Below are positions 54,785 to 64,000 of a stretch of 64,000 nt of DNA, one piece after another. The stretch comes from Arenibaculum pallidiluteum (GTDB lineage Bacteria > Pseudomonadota > Alphaproteobacteria > Azospirillales > Azospirillaceae). The notes under the pieces were generated by a model that made no database searches, was not told the DNA's origin, and saw only the letters and a list, made by a program, of their open reading frames with translations. The DNA lies in contig NZ_JAFIQU010000003.1 in NCBI RefSeq assembly GCF_017355985.1, forward strand, positions 45,884-109,883. Direction: 5' to 3'. The position numbers and the translations under genes were made by a program. Every line of letters starts with the position of its first letter. The first letter of the stretch is position 1.

Positions 54785-56755
54785 TTAGTCCGCTTTTCTC
54801 CCGGCCTCCCGGAGAAGGGCGCCGCAGGGGCTGTCCTCGCCCAGTCCGAGCTCCACCAACGGTAGCAGCGCGCCCAGCGGGCCGAGCAACACGCCGAGGC
54901 CCAGAACCGCCGCCCCGCGGGCGATCAGGCCCTCCGAGCCGACCTTCACGGCGGGCTCGATGAACGTCCCCCCGATGCCCACCCGGGTGCGCGCAGAAAG
55001 GGGGCTCGGGTCCTTGGGATGGGCCAGCATGTCGATGTCAAGGGTCTCCCGGCCAAGGTTAATTTTCGCAGTGCCCGTGACATTCGTATCGGTTGTATCG
55101 AACACAAGCGCTTCGGACACGGCATAGCCCTCGGTCACGCGCAGGTCGGCGACCATGCAGCGCACGGGCACGGGCTCGTCGCGGCTGAGCAGGAAGCCGA
55201 GTGCCTCGGCCGCATCGATGCCCACCGCCTCGACCATCAGCGCGCTGACCTTACCGTTGCCCATGGCCATCGTGACGCGGCCGTCCGCCCCGGCGGCCAT
55301 GCGGCGCAAGTTGTCGCCCTGGGTCGCGAGCTGCACACGGCCGCCGATGCTGCCGCCCATCTCCTTCTCGAAACGGGTCCCCTGGAACAGCGAGGCGAGC
55401 TGGATCCGGCTGATGTTCAGGTCGAAGTCGGTGGAAGGCACGTCGCCGCTGCCGTCCAGCGTCACGTTGCCCTGCAGCTTCCCCCCGGCGATCTCGACGG
55501 ACAGCGGATCGAGCCGCAGCTTGCCGCGCTCCAGGTTCACGGTGGCATCCAGGCCGCGCACGGGGAAGCCCGGCGTCTCGATGCTCTCGCCGCGCAGGCG
55601 CATCCGCACGTCCACGGCGTTCAGCGTCTTGAGGTTGACAGGCGAGTTCGGGATGAGGCGCCCCTCCGCCTCCTGCCGGCGGCGCGCCTCGCGCTGCTCG
55701 GGCGAGGCGGTCTCTCCGGGGCCCGTGCCCGGCGTGCCGCCGATGAACCCCGCGAGGTCGTCGAGATCGAGCCGCTTCGAGACCAGATCGCCGGTGACGA
55801 GGGGGCGCTCCCCGCTGAGGTCCATGTGAACGGATCCGGCGATGTCGCTGTCGCCAACGCGGCCCTGGAGGTCGTCGACGTCATACACCCTGCCGCGCCG
55901 GTTGAGCTTGCCGGACACGCGGAAGGGCGGCGTCTGGGCCGACGGAAAACCAAAGATCGGGAAGAGCTCGGCCAGGTCCTGGCCCTCGATGCGCAGCGTA
56001 AGGTCCGTGTCGGCCAGGCGCATGGGGTCGGCGACGGTGCCCGAGAGGTTCGCCGTCGTATCCCCGACCCTCAGCGTGCCATCCACCGGGAACGGGTTCT
56101 CGGCGCTCGCGAGGGCCAGCAGGGACCCGGTGGTGACGTCGAGCGCGACCTCCTTGCCGGTAAAGGTGCCGCCGCCCGCGACCTTGAGGCGGTCAGTGCC
56201 GTCGGGACCCGGCACCGTGTCGACGCTGGTGCGCACGTCCAGCTGAGTCTGGGGATCCCTGACCGCGACGTCGCCGTTCCGGATCACCAGGCGCCCGATT
56301 TCCGGCACGGTCGGCGGCGTGTCGGGCCCTGCCTGACGGTCGGTGCCGCCGTCGTCCGCGCCGTCCCCGCCGAGGTCCCAGTTGGCGGCGCCCTGGTCGT
56401 TCCGGGCAAGGCGCAGGACGGGCCGGTCGATCTCCACCTCGGGAAGCACGATGCGCCCGCCGATCAGCTTGGGAAGGTCGATCCGGACGGAGGCGGCCCC
56501 CACATCGGCCATGGGCTCGGATCCCGCCCAGTCCGCATTGGCGATGCGCAGCCCCTCGACGCGCACGACGGGCCTCCAGGGCGGCGACCAGCGGAAGTCG
56601 ATGTCTTCGATCGTGACCTCGCGGCCCAGGGCGGCGCTCGCCTTCCCGGCCGCGAAATCCCGGAACCAGCGGGTCTCCAGCGCCAGGGCTGCGCCGACCA
56701 CCAGCAGGACCAGGCCGCCGAGGATGATCCCTGTCCATTTGAGGGCACGCGGCAT
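54785..56755 (-). CDS. AsmA family protein
   Basis: Large envelope protein of 656 residues with one N-terminal membrane helix (WTGIILGGLVLLVVGAALAL) and a beta-rich periplasmic body, part of the AsmA/TamB-like phospholipid-transport group. Typical AsmA stretches are GREVTIEDIDFRWSPPWRPV, LRIANADWAG, EVEIDRPVLRLARN, and a C-terminal repetition IAGGKLQGNVTLDGSG and GTAKINLGRETLDIDMLAHP. I chose ATG 56755; ATG 56797 is an in-frame alternative and neither has a strong ribosome site. Confidence 0.88.
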   Translation of the reverse strand: MPRALKWTGIILGGLVLLVVGAALALETRWFRDFAAGKASAALGREVTIEDIDFRWSPPWRPVVRVEGLRIANADWAGSEPMADVGAASVRIDLPKLIGGRIVLPEVEIDRPVLRLARNDQGAANWDLGGDGADDGGTDRQAGPDTPPTVPEIGRLVIRNGDVAVRDPQTQLDVRTSVDTVPGPDGTDRLKVAGGGTFTGKEVALDVTTGSLLALASAENPFPVDGTLRVGDTTANLSGTVADPMRLADTDLTLRIEGQDLAELFPIFGFPSAQTPPFRVSGKLNRRGRVYDVDDLQGRVGDSDIAGSVHMDLSGERPLVTGDLVSKRLDLDDLAGFIGGTPGTGPGETASPEQREARRRQEAEGRLIPNSPVNLKTLNAVDVRMRLRGESIETPGFPVRGLDATVNLERGKLRLDPLSVEIAGGKLQGNVTLDGSGDVPSTDFDLNISRIQLASLFQGTRFEKEMGGSIGGRVQLATQGDNLRRMAAGADGRVTMAMGNGKVSALMVEAVGIDAAEALGFLLSRDEPVPVRCMVADLRVTEGYAVSEALVFDTTDTNVTGTAKINLGRETLDIDMLAHPKDPSPLSARTRVGIGGTFIEPAVKVGSEGLIARGAAVLGLGVLLGPLGALLPLVELGLGEDSPCGALLREAGRKAD

Positions 56756-56866
56756 CGGGGGCGGGACTCCGGACGTGTCGGAACAATTCTCGAACATCTC
56801 GGAGGATCGGACGTTCCCGCTTGGATGTCCTTGCGCGGCCGCGACGCCGGCGGGAAGCCCCTCGGT

Positions 56867-56894
56867 TTGACATCCGCGGCGGGGGGGCTAAGAT
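56867..56894 (+). promoter_or_regulatory. Consensus-like promoter
   Basis: TTGACA at 56867-56872, 16-bp spacer, TAAGAT at 56889-56894. It would transcribe rightward across a structured 270-base leader into the small gene at 57172 and rnk. Confidence 0.6.
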
Positions 56895-57171
56895 GATTCG
56901 CATGTCGAGCAACGCAACCTTTCGCCGTGGTCAGCATCGCGCTGGCAATCTGATCGCGGGCAGTTAGCCCCGAGCTCGACGCGCCGCCGCGCCCCGAGCC
57001 CGGGGCCCGCGGAGGCCTGGTCGTCAGGCCACCACCAAGTATCGGACGCCCGGCGTCCAACGGCGGCATCCCAAGCATCCAGCGTGAACCAGGACGGCGC
57101 GGCAGCGTCATGCCGCGGCTATCGCCCATGCGCATCCGTGCCGGCGCCTGTCGTCCAGAGGAGTTCCGTCC
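56895..57171 (+). other. Structured leader or small RNA region
   Basis: Downstream of the promoter are two inverted repeats: 56967-56977 with 56996-57006 (10 of 11 pairs) and 57014-57030 (6 perfect pairs). A short frame from ATG 56902 codes for about 21 basic residues (MSSNATFRRGQHRAGN-type). I cannot say whether the region is a regulatory leader, a small RNA or a leader peptide. Confidence 0.35.
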
Positions 57172-57348
57172 ATGCCGACGAAGCCGAATTCGCCCGCAGA
57201 CCCGAGCGGTTCCCACAGGACCGGGGAGCCTGGAGCGGAGGTCGTGCGGCTGAGGCCGCTGCGGCGGCCCACGCCGCGGGCCGTGCCCCCGGCATCCCCC
57301 TCCGACGGAGAGGACGACGGCTCCGACCCGGGGCCCTCCGCCGCCTAA
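57172..57348 (+). CDS. Small disordered protein, 58 residues
   Basis: MPTKPNSPADPSGSHRTGEP, then PLRRPTPRAVPPASP and an acidic tail DGEDDGSDPGPSAA: a proline-rich, probably disordered protein. AGAGGAG lies eight bases before ATG 57172. It precedes rnk by 48 bp in the same direction. No homology recognised, so existence is probable rather than proven. Confidence 0.5.
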   Translation: MPTKPNSPADPSGSHRTGEPGAEVVRLRPLRRPTPRAVPPASPSDGEDDGSDPGPSAA

Positions 57349-57396
57349 GGGCACACGCACCGCATCCATCACCGATCCAACGAGAGGAGACAAACC

Positions 57397-57837
57397 ATGC
57401 AGAACGCAGCCACGAGGCAGGTCTCGCCAGCTTCCGCGGGTGGCCAGGCGAAGCCGCGGATCCGGATCACCGCCGAGGACAACGAGCGCCTGTCGACGCT
57501 CGCCCGCGCCGCCATGGACATCATGCCCGACATCGCCTCCTGCCTGGTCGACGAGCTCGACCGGGCCCAGGTGCTGCCGGCGGGACGGATTCCCGACGAC
57601 GTCGTGCGCATGGGAAGCCTGGTCCGGTTCCGCGACGAGACGACAGGCACCGTCCGCACGGCCACGCTCGTCTACCCCGACGAGGCCGACATCGAACGGG
57701 GAAGGGTCTCGGTGCTGACCCCCATCGGCACAGCGCTGATCGGCCTCGGCGTCGGCCAGTCGATCCTCTGGGAGACGCGCACTGGCGACGAGCGGCGCCT
57801 CACGGTGCTAGACGTCCAGCGAGGCGAGCCGGGCTAA
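57397..57837 (+). CDS. rnk: Rnk/GreA-GreB C-terminal family nucleoside diphosphate kinase regulator
   Basis: Transcription-associated regulator that resembles the C-terminal domain of the Gre factors; the E. coli homologue Rnk affects nucleoside diphosphate kinase levels and binds RNA polymerase. The 146-residue protein has the helical N-terminus RIRITAEDNERLSTLARAAM and the Gre-type beta domain with DDVVRMGSLVRFRDETTG, LVYPDEADIERGRVSVLTPI and GTALIGLGVGQSI. GAGAGGAG precedes ATG 57397. It is convergent with nrdJ, a terminator hairpin lying between them. Confidence 0.9.
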   Translation: MQNAATRQVSPASAGGQAKPRIRITAEDNERLSTLARAAMDIMPDIASCLVDELDRAQVLPAGRIPDDVVRMGSLVRFRDETTGTVRTATLVYPDEADIERGRVSVLTPIGTALIGLGVGQSILWETRTGDERRLTVLDVQRGEPG

Positions 57838-57903
57838 GCGCGCCGGCTAGGCGTCCTGGAGATCCCAAGCCACCCGCGACGGAGCGGCCTGGGCGCAAAA
57901 GGA

Positions 57904-57929
57904 AAGGGGGAGGCTGTCGCCTCCCCCTT
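57904..57929 (-). terminator. Intrinsic terminator of nrdJ (bidirectional with rnk)
   Basis: An 11-bp perfect stem (AAGGGGGAGGC with its complement) around a four-base loop, followed leftward by a T-rich tract. It can terminate both convergent genes. Confidence 0.8.
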
Positions 57930-57962
57930 CATCAGCCTGTGGCCCTGGGGCCGATGCCGCCC

Positions 57963-60900
57963 TTACGAGCAGCCCGTGGTGCCGCCGCAGGTGTCGCACT
58001 TCAGGCAGGTGCCGTTGCGGACCAGCGTCAGGTTCCCGCACTCGCCGCAGGGGTCGCCCTCGTAGCCCTTGGCGCGGGCTTCGCGGATCTTGTCCATCTT
58101 GGTGGTCGGCACGTCGCCGGTGGTCACCGAGACGGCCACTGCGGCCGAGCCCGAGGCGTCGTAGGCACGGGCCGTCGCCTCGGCGCCGCCGGCGAAGGCG
58201 GTCGCCTCGGCCCCGACCGCCACCGCGGCCACCCGGCCCACGGCGCCGCCCTGCAGGACCCGCAGGTTGTTGCGGACGTAGCCCGAGCTCACCACCCGCT
58301 TCGCGGCGTCGATGGTCTGCTGCGTGATCTGCTGGGCCACCATCGGCAGCTCGGCCTGCTTCTCGCCCGAGCCCAGCGTGTCCGGCGAGAGGTCGTCGGG
58401 CGTCGCATGGGCCAGGTCGGTGCGCTGCAGGTACGAGATCGCGAGCTCGCGGAACAGGTAGTCGATGATCGAGGTCGCCATCTTGATGCTGTCGTTGCCC
58501 TGGACCATCCCCGAGGGCTCGAAGCGGGTGAAGGTGAAGGCCTCGACATACTCCTCGAGCGGCACGCCGTACTGCAGGCCCAGCGAGACCGCGATGGCGA
58601 AGTTGTTCATCAGCGAGCGGAAGGCCGCGCCCTCCTTGTGCATGTCGATGAAGATCTCGCCCAGCCGGCCGTCGTCGTACTCGCCCGTGCGCAGGTAGAC
58701 CTTGTGGCCGCCGACCACGGCCTTCTGCGTGTAGCCCTTGCGGCGGTCGGGCAGCTTCTCGCGGTCGGCGCGGCGGGTGATGCGCTCGACCACCCGCTCG
58801 ACGATGCGCTCGGCCACCATGGGCGCGCGGGCCGCGGCCGGCGCGTCGACGATCGCCTGGACGCCATCCTCCGCATCGGCCTCGTCCTCGAGGACCTGGG
58901 CGTTCAGCGGCTGGCTCAGCTTCGAGCCGTCGCGGTACAGCGCATTGGCCTTCAGCCCGAGGCGCCAGGACAGCAGATAGGCGTCCTTGCACTCCTCGAC
59001 CGTCGCCGAGTTCGGCATGTTGATGGTCTTGGAGATCGCGCCCGAGATGAAGGGCTGGGCCGCAGCCATCATGCGGATGTGGCTCTCGGTCGAGAGATAC
59101 CGCTTGCCGATCCGGCCGCAGGGGTTGGCGCAGTCGAAGACCGGCAGGTGCTCGTCCTTCAGCTCCGGCGCGCCCTCCAGGGTCATGGCGCCGCAGCAGA
59201 AGGTGTTGGCGGCCTCGATGTCGGGCTTGGTGAAGCCCAGCCAGGCCAGCAGGTCGAAGCCGAAGTCATCGAGCTGCGCGGCCGGCACGCCCAGGACGCC
59301 CGTGCAGAACTCGGTGCCCAGCGTCCACTTGTTGAAGGCGAACTTGATGTCGAAGGCGCTCTTCAGCGCGCCCTCGAGGGCCTCCAGCGCGCCGTCGGTG
59401 AAGCCCTTGGCGCGGAGCTGCTCGTGGTTGATGGCGGGCGAGCCCTTCAGCGTGCCGTGGCCGACGGCATAGCGCTCGATCGCCTCGATCTGCGCCGGCG
59501 TGTAGCCGAGCTTGCGCAGGGCCTCGGGCACCAGCCGGTTCACGATCTTGAAATAGCCGCCGCCCGCGAGCTTCTTGAACTTCACCAGGGCGAAGTCCGG
59601 CTCGATGCCGGTCGTGTCGCAGTCCATCACCAGCCCGATGGTGCCGGTGGGAGCGATCACGGTGGCCTGGGCATTGCGGTAGCCCGAGGTCTCGCCGAGC
59701 TCGAGCGCCCGGTTCCAGGCGCGCTTCGCCGCCGCGACCAGCGCCGCGTCCTGGCAGTCCGATGCCTTCAGCGGAACCGGGAGGACCGACAGCCCCTCGT
59801 AGCCGCCGGTCTCGCCATACGCGGCGCGACGGTGGTTGCGGATCACGCGCAGCATGTGCTCGCGGTTGGCGTCATAGCCGGGGAAGGGCCCGAGCTCGGC
59901 CGCCATCTCGGCCGAGGTGGCGTAGGAGACGCCGGTCATGACGGCGGTGAGCGCGGCGCAGATGGCGCGGCCCTCGTCGCTGTCATAGGGGATGCCGGCG
60001 GCCATCAGCAGCCCGCCGATATTCGCGTAGCCGAGGCCGAGCGTCCGGAACTCGTAGGAGAGCTGGGCGATCTCCCTCGACGGGAACTGCGCCATCATTA
60101 CCGAGATCTCGAGCACCACCGTCCACAGGCGGCAGGCATGCTCGTAGGATTCGACGTCGAAGGAGCCGTCGGCACGGCGGAAGGTCAGCAGGTTCAGGGA
60201 CGCCAAGTTGCAGGCCGTGTCGTCCAGGAACATGTATTCCGAGCACGGGTTCGAGGCGTTGATCCGCCCCGAGGCCGGGCAGGTGTGCCAGTCGTTGATG
60301 GTGGTGTCGTACTGCACGCCGGGATCGGCGCAGGCCCAGGCGGCGTAGGAGATCTTGTCCCAGAGGTCGCGCGCCTTCAGCGTCTTGTGGACCTTCCCGT
60401 CGGTGCGCCGCACGAGCTGCCAGTCGGCGTCGTCCAGCACCGCCTCGATGAAGTCGTTGGTGATCCGGACCGAATTGTTGGAGTTCTGGCCCGAGACCGT
60501 GAGATAGGCCTCCGAGTCCCAGTCGGTGTCGTAGGTTTTGAACTCGATCGAGGTGAAGCCCTGGCCGGCAAACTGGATCACGCGCTGGATGTAGTTCTCC
60601 GGGATCATGGCCTTGCGGGCGGCGATGATCGCGCGCTTGAGCTCCTTGTTCTCCTTGGGGTCCAGGCGCTTCTCTCCGAGGTCCGCGGCCTCGGTGCAGG
60701 CCTTCATGACCGCGTTCATGTGCTGCGAGGCAAGCTTCGAGCCGGCGACCAGGGCCGCGACCTTCTGCTCCTCGACGACCTTCCAGTCGATGTAGGCCTC
60801 GATGTCGGGATGGTCGAGGTCGACCGTCACCATCTTGGCGGCGCGCCGCGTGGTGCCGCCCGACTTGATGGCGCCCGCGGCGCGGTCGCCGATCTTCAGG

Positions 60901-61670
60901 AAGCTCATCAGCCCCGACGACTTGCCGCCGCCGGACAGCTTCTCGTTCTCGCCGCGGAGCTTGGAGAAGTTGGTGCCGGTGCCCGAGCCGTACTTGAACA
61001 GGCGCGCCTCGCGGACCCACAGGTCCATGATGCCGCCCTCGTTCACGAGGTCGTCGCCCACCGACTGGATGAAGCAGGCATGGGGCTGCGGGTGCTCGTA
61101 GGACGAGGCGGACTTCACGAGCTCGCCGGTCTGAAAGTCGACGTAGAAGTGGCCCTGCGACGGCCCGTCGATTCCATAGGCCCAGTGCAGGCCGGTGTTG
61201 AACCACTGCGGGCTGTTCGGCGCGGCCATCTGCCGGCACAGCATGTAGCGCATCTCGTCGAAGAAGGCGCGGGCGTCGGATTCGGCATCGAAATAGCCGC
61301 CCTTCCAGCCCCAGTACGTCCAGGTGCCGGCGAGCCGGTCGAAGACTTGCTTGGCCGAACGCTCGCCCGTGAAGCGCTCCTCCTTCGGGAGCTTCTTCAC
61401 CCTCGCGTCGTCGGCGACTCGCCGCCACAGCCAGGAGGGGACCGAGTTCTCCTCGACCGCCTTCAGCGCAGCCGGCACGCCGGCCTTGCGGAAGTACTTC
61501 TGGGCGAGGATGTCGCAGGCGACCTGGCTCCAGTCGGCAGGAACGTCGATGTCCTTGGCCTGGAAGACGACCGAGCCGTCGGGATTGCGGATCTCGCTGG
61601 TCGCCTTGCGGAACTCAATGCCGTCATAGGCATCCCGGCCTTCGGTGGTGAATCGACGCTCGATGCGCAT
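57963..61670 (-). CDS. nrdJ: Class II (adenosylcobalamin-dependent) ribonucleotide reductase
   Basis: Reduces ribonucleotides to deoxyribonucleotides using vitamin B12 in place of oxygen-dependent metal centres. The 1235-residue length matches the large bacterial NrdJ. Visible features are an N-terminal region with [51 protein letters not shown] (substrate cysteine region), [14 protein letters not shown], the radical-site [20 protein letters not shown], and a zinc-ribbon tail with CGECGNLTL and [13 protein letters not shown] (four cysteines pairs). The ribosome site GAGGGA is 11 bases before ATG 61670. B12 dependence predicts that the organism imports or makes cobalamin. An upstream pair of NrdR-like boxes is described separately. 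Confidence 0.97.
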   Translation of the reverse strand: MRIERRFTTEGRDAYDGIEFRKATSEIRNPDGSVVFQAKDIDVPADWSQVACDILAQKYFRKAGVPAALKAVEENSVPSWLWRRVADDARVKKLPKEERFTGERSAKQVFDRLAGTWTYWGWKGGYFDAESDARAFFDEMRYMLCRQMAAPNSPQWFNTGLHWAYGIDGPSQGHFYVDFQTGELVKSASSYEHPQPHACFIQSVGDDLVNEGGIMDLWVREARLFKYGSGTGTNFSKLRGENEKLSGGGKSSGLMSFLKIGDRAAGAIKSGGTTRRAAKMVTVDLDHPDIEAYIDWKVVEEQKVAALVAGSKLASQHMNAVMKACTEAADLGEKRLDPKENKELKRAIIAARKAMIPENYIQRVIQFAGQGFTSIEFKTYDTDWDSEAYLTVSGQNSNNSVRITNDFIEAVLDDADWQLVRRTDGKVHKTLKARDLWDKISYAAWACADPGVQYDTTINDWHTCPASGRINASNPCSEYMFLDDTACNLASLNLLTFRRADGSFDVESYEHACRLWTVVLEISVMMAQFPSREIAQLSYEFRTLGLGYANIGGLLMAAGIPYDSDEGRAICAALTAVMTGVSYATSAEMAAELGPFPGYDANREHMLRVIRNHRRAAYGETGGYEGLSVLPVPLKASDCQDAALVAAAKRAWNRALELGETSGYRNAQATVIAPTGTIGLVMDCDTTGIEPDFALVKFKKLAGGGYFKIVNRLVPEALRKLGYTPAQIEAIERYAVGHGTLKGSPAINHEQLRAKGFTDGALEALEGALKSAFDIKFAFNKWTLGTEFCTGVLGVPAAQLDDFGFDLLAWLGFTKPDIEAANTFCCGAMTLEGAPELKDEHLPVFDCANPCGRIGKRYLSTESHIRMMAAAQPFISGAISKTINMPNSATVEECKDAYLLSWRLGLKANALYRDGSKLSQPLNAQVLEDEADAEDGVQAIVDAPAAARAPMVAERIVERVVERITRRADREKLPDRRKGYTQKAVVGGHKVYLRTGEYDDGRLGEIFIDMHKEGAAFRSLMNNFAIAVSLGLQYGVPLEEYVEAFTFTRFEPSGMVQGNDSIKMATSIIDYLFRELAISYLQRTDLAHATPDDLSPDTLGSGEKQAELPMVAQQITQQTIDAAKRVVSSGYVRNNLRVLQGGAVGRVAAVAVGAEATAFAGGAEATARAYDASGSAAVAVSVTTGDVPTTKMDKIREARAKGYEGDPCGECGNLTLVRNGTCLKCDTCGGTTGCS

Positions 61671-61755
61671 GTGACGCGGTCCCTCTATTCAAGACAGCGG
61701 CCATCCCTCACGCACCGGGGGACTCCGCCAGATTGGGTATGTGGCGAGGAGTGTG

Positions 61756-61822
61756 CCACAGGATCTTGGGTCTACAACCAGATTTATGCGGCGGTGTTCC
61801 ATGACCCCACAAAATGCTGTGG
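61756..61822. promoter_or_regulatory. Candidate NrdR boxes and nrdJ promoter
   Basis: Box CCACAGGATCTTGGGT at 61756-61771 and palindrome CCACAAAATGCTGTGG at 61807-61822 resemble the 16-bp NrdR box (consensus near ACAC-W-ATAT-W-GTGT), about 51 bp apart. Read leftward, TTGTGG within the second box can serve as minus-35, with CATAAA as minus-10 after an 18-bp spacer. The rest of the 435-bp gap (61671-62105) holds no gene, and no B12 riboswitch consensus was seen. Confidence 0.4.
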
Positions 61823-62105
61823 GTAAGGCTGTGGAGATCGCCGCGGCTCGGTGTGCGCAACCCTGTGGATCGTTCGGGAAAGCTGCGGAAAGCGCCCTCC
61901 GGAGCCGCCCTGCGCCTCGCCTCCGGAGGTGGGATGAAGTTTCCGGGGCGCCCGCACGCCGGGGATGCCCGGAGCGGTATTCGCGGCGGCCAGGACGGGA
62001 ATCGGTGGCATCCTGCACGGTCTGGACGTGCGCACGGCCAGATGCCATAGTCCCGCGCCGTCGCGACACCCGAAGAAGCGGGCCCTTTGGCCCGAAAGAG
62101 AACCC

Positions 62106-62495
62106 ATGGCCGTCCGCAATTCTCTCTATTCGGTCCTCTCGAGCTTCCAGATCCGGTTCTTCACCTGGCGCCACGGCGAGCAGGTCGGGACCGACGAGTT
62201 CGGGAACACCTATTACAGGGAGAAGGGGGCCGCGAAGGGCCGCCGTGAGCGCCGTTGGGTGATCTATGCCGGGGAGCCCGAGGCGACCAAGGTGCCGCCC
62301 GAGTGGCACGCCTGGCTTCATCATACCCATGCCGAGCCGCTGGCCCGGAACAGCCCGTACCACCGGCCCTGGGTCAAGCCGCACAAGCCAAACGCGACCG
62401 GGACGCTCGAGGCGTACCGGCCGCAGGGCAGCGTGCTGAAGGGTGGCGAGCGTCCGCGCGGCACCGGCGATTACGAGCCCTGGACTCCGGGCTGA
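62106..62495 (+). CDS. NDUFA12 family complex I accessory subunit
   Basis: The 129-residue protein is the bacterial 17.2-kDa-type accessory subunit of NADH:ubiquinone oxidoreductase, a hallmark of alphaproteobacteria and mitochondria. The family pattern is present: FFTWRHGEQVGTDEFGNTYY, RRWVIYAGEPEATKVPPEWH, AWLHHTHAEPL and NSPYHRPWVKPHKPNATGT, with a conserved C-terminal YRPQG. AAAGAGAAC precedes ATG 62106. It is followed by mlaD after 13 bases. Confidence 0.95.
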   Translation: MAVRNSLYSVLSSFQIRFFTWRHGEQVGTDEFGNTYYREKGAAKGRRERRWVIYAGEPEATKVPPEWHAWLHHTHAEPLARNSPYHRPWVKPHKPNATGTLEAYRPQGSVLKGGERPRGTGDYEPWTPG

Positions 62496-62508
62496 GCGGA
62501 AGGCTGCG

Positions 62509-63090
62509 ATGCGCAGGAATACAATCGAGACCATTCTTGGCGCCGTCGTCCTCGTGGTGGCGGCGCTCTTCCTGGTCTTCGCCTACACCAGCGCAGACCT
62601 GCGCCGGGTCGAGGGCTACGAGGTCACCGCCAACTTCTCCACCACCGGTGGGCTGCAGGCCGGGAGCGACGTCCGGATCAGCGGCGTGAAGGTCGGAACG
62701 GTCGTCGAGCAGACGCTTGATTCGAAGAGTTTTCTCGCGGTCGTGCGCATGAGCATCGACCCCTCGATCCGTCTGCCCAAGGACACGGTCGCCGTCGTGG
62801 CGAGCGAGAGCCTTCTGGGCGGCAAGTTCATGTCGCTGGAGCCCGGCGGGGATCCTGAGACGATCGCCGATGGCGGCCGGATCGAGTTCACGCAGTCGAC
62901 TCCGGGGCTGGAGCAGCTCCTGGGCCAGGTGATCTTCAGCCTTCAGAGCGCGGGAGGCGGCCAGCAGGGCCAGCAGCAGGGCCAGCAGCAGGGGCAGCAG
63001 GGTCAGGCGCCCCTGGCGCCCGCACCTGCCGGAGCGCCAGCCGCTCCCGGGGCTGCCGGCGGCTCGACCGGGGGCCTGCTGAGCCAGTGA
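62509..63090 (+). CDS. mlaD: Outer membrane lipid asymmetry protein MlaD
   Basis: Periplasmic MCE-domain subunit of the Mla phospholipid transporter, anchored by one N-terminal helix (TIETILGAVVLVVAALFLVFA). The MCE domain shows YEVTANFSTTGGLQAGSDVR, ISGVKVGTVVEQ, SIRLPKDTVAVVAS and ESLLGGKFMSLEPGG, then STPGLEQLLGQVIF. The tail is low-complexity, with QQG repeats, then an alanine/proline-rich end. GGAAGG precedes ATG 62509. The ABC partners mlaE and mlaF are not adjacent. The stop overlaps the next start as TGATG. Confidence 0.95.
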   Translation: MRRNTIETILGAVVLVVAALFLVFAYTSADLRRVEGYEVTANFSTTGGLQAGSDVRISGVKVGTVVEQTLDSKSFLAVVRMSIDPSIRLPKDTVAVVASESLLGGKFMSLEPGGDPETIADGGRIEFTQSTPGLEQLLGQVIFSLQSAGGGQQGQQQGQQQGQQGQAPLAPAPAGAPAAPGAAGGSTGGLLSQ

Positions 63091-63458
63091 TGCGCGTCCT
63101 CGGGATCCTGGCAGCCGGCGTCGTGCTGGCAGCTTCGGCGACTGCTGGCGCCGAGCCCATGGAGAACCACCAGGTCGCCGTGCTCCAGGCGCTGGACAAG
63201 GTGACCGCCCGCGTGCGTGCGCTGGAGGTGCCGGTGGGCACGGCCGCGCGCTTCGGCGCCCTGTCGGTCGTCGTGCGCGCCTGCAAGAAGAATCCGCCCA
63301 TCGAGGCGCCGGAGGCCGCCGCCTTTCTCGAGATCGACGAGGTCCGCCCGGACGAGCCACCGCAGGCGGCTTTCCGCGGATGGATGTTCGCGTCCAGCCC
63401 GGCACTCTCGGCGCTGGAGCATCCCGTCTACGACATCTGGGTCGTCGACTGCCACTGA
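63090..63458 (+). CDS. DUF2155 family exported protein
   Basis: Small exported protein of 122 residues, conserved in alphaproteobacteria next to aat and NDUFA12, function unknown. Signal peptide MRVLGILAAGVVLAASATAG, with cleavage likely before AEPM. Conserved parts are VAVLQALDKVTARV, VPVGTAARFGALSVVVRAC, PDEPPQAAFRGWMFASSP and LEHPVYDIWVVDC; the two cysteines may form a disulfide. ATG 63090 overlaps the mlaD stop (TGATG). The envelope lipid-transport neighbour hints at an envelope role. Confidence 0.9.
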   Translation: MRVLGILAAGVVLAASATAGAEPMENHQVAVLQALDKVTARVRALEVPVGTAARFGALSVVVRACKKNPPIEAPEAAAFLEIDEVRPDEPPQAAFRGWMFASSPALSALEHPVYDIWVVDCH

Positions 63459-63473
63459 GCGGCACGGCGCCCG

Positions 63474-64000
63474 TCAGTCCGCGCTGCCGGTCCAGAACTC
63501 CGCCATCACCGTTGCCCCGTCATGGGCCGTGAAGTCCGTCCTGCGCTGGATGGCCGCGGCGAGGCGCATGCGATACTCCGCGCGCGGGATCTCGATCGCC
63601 CCGAAGCCGCGCAGATGCTCGGTCACGAACTGCGTGTCCAGCAGCGTGAAGCCGTTCAGCCGCAGGCGTGCGACCAGATGCACGAGGGCGACCTTGCTGG
63701 CGTCGGTCTCGCGCGAGAACATGCTTTCGCCGAAGAAGGCACCGCCGAGGGCGACGCCGTAGAGGCCGCCGACCAGGCGCCCCGCGCGCCAGCATTCGAC
63801 GGAATGGGCCGCGCCGAGGCCATGCAGGCCGACGTAGAGGCGCTCTATCTCCGGATTGATCCAGGTATTGGGGCGCTGGGCCGTCGCCTCGGCGCAGGCG
63901 CGCACCACGGCCGCGAAGTCCGAATCGATGCGAATCTCGAACCGGCCCTGCCGGACGGTCCGGCGCAGCCGGCGCGGTACGTGGAACGCCTCGAGCGGCA
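63474..64000 (-). CDS. aat: Leucyl/phenylalanyl-tRNA-protein transferase, 5' end outside window
   Basis: Adds leucine or phenylalanine to N-terminal arginine or lysine of proteins, creating N-degrons recognised by ClpS, whose gene lies at 43670 in this window. The frame stays open to the right edge, so the N-terminus is missing. Visible family sequence: [74 protein letters not shown] and [16 protein letters not shown]. The stop is at 63474-63476. Confidence 0.94.
   Translation of the reverse strand, partial: PLEAFHVPRRLRRTVRQGRFEIRIDSDFAAVVRACAEATAQRPNTWINPEIERLYVGLHGLGAAHSVECWRAGRLVGGLYGVALGGAFFGESMFSRETDASKVALVHLVARLRLNGFTLLDTQFVTEHLRGFGAIEIPRAEYRMRLAAAIQRRTDFTAHDGATVMAEFWTGSAD

Noticed and set aside
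57084-61826. A 1580-codon open frame opposite nrdJ
   Set aside because: It is antisense to a fully convincing ribonucleotide reductase, has no domain, is histidine/arginine/valine-rich, and such long antisense frames follow from the GC-skewed codon use.
61671-62105. Cobalamin riboswitch before nrdJ
   Set aside because: B12-dependent enzymes sometimes have one, but no B12-box-like conserved core or the expected multi-helix arrangement was found; palindromes fit NrdR better.

Overview
The window is chromosomal DNA of a GC-rich bacterium, most likely an alphaproteobacterium and perhaps a Rhodospirillales member. The evidence is an NDUFA12-type complex I accessory gene next to mlaD, a DUF2155 gene and aat; a GTTC-N7-GTTC SOS box in front of imuB-dnaE2; a phasin gene flanked by PhaR-type CTGC-N3-GCAG palindromes; clpS-clpA; and a large class II (B12-dependent) ribonucleotide reductase. 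The genus cannot be fixed from sequence reading alone. I saw no rRNA, tRNA, CRISPR array, transposase or integrase, so this looks like ordinary chromosome with a few accessory stretches.

Layout. 1-420 is the start of a minus-strand protein built from tandem 73-residue glycine-zipper units, cut by the window edge. 1098-6762 looks like a surface-saccharide or secondary-metabolite group: a family 2 glycosyltransferase, two divergent GMC oxidoreductases and an acyltransferase 3. ilvD and an UPF0173 hydrolase follow. 9898-19895 is a nine-gene minus-strand catabolic operon, with a divergent LysR regulator at 20101: SDR dehydrogenase, split transketolase, TRAP transporter DctP-DctQ-DctM, hydroxypyruvate/glycerate dehydrogenase, a second full-length transketolase and glycerate 2-kinase. 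This is the strongest candidate for an undescribed pathway: an imported polyol, sugar or sugar acid would be oxidised, handled by thiamine-diphosphate ketol transfer, and drained through hydroxypyruvate and D-glycerate to 2-phosphoglycerate. The full-length transketolase lacks several canonical sugar-phosphate contacts, which suggests unphosphorylated substrates.

21160-34904 holds small envelope lipoproteins, the SOS mutagenesis pair imuB-dnaE2, an unknown 593-residue protein with a 21-bp tandem repeat, an RlmM-like methyltransferase, a Bfd-type ferredoxin, leucine dehydrogenase, a cupin and a CNNM/CBS membrane protein. 35084-46303 contains a molybdopterin oxidoreductase, a single-domain response regulator, galU-ugd (UDP-glucuronate supply), a cysteine hydrolase, an Anbu-type proteasome-like peptidase, a phasin and clpS-clpA.

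46521-54691 contains a CoA-transferase gene broken by an in-frame TAG, guanine deaminase, a LysR regulator divergent from a flavodoxin-fold quinone reductase, a RidA protein, several small genes and a D,D-carboxypeptidase with a SPOR domain. 54785-64000 contains an AsmA-like protein, rnk, nrdJ and the NDUFA12-mlaD-DUF2155-aat group, with aat cut by the right edge. Most long reading frames on the strand opposite to these genes are shadows produced by the high GC content and were left out.
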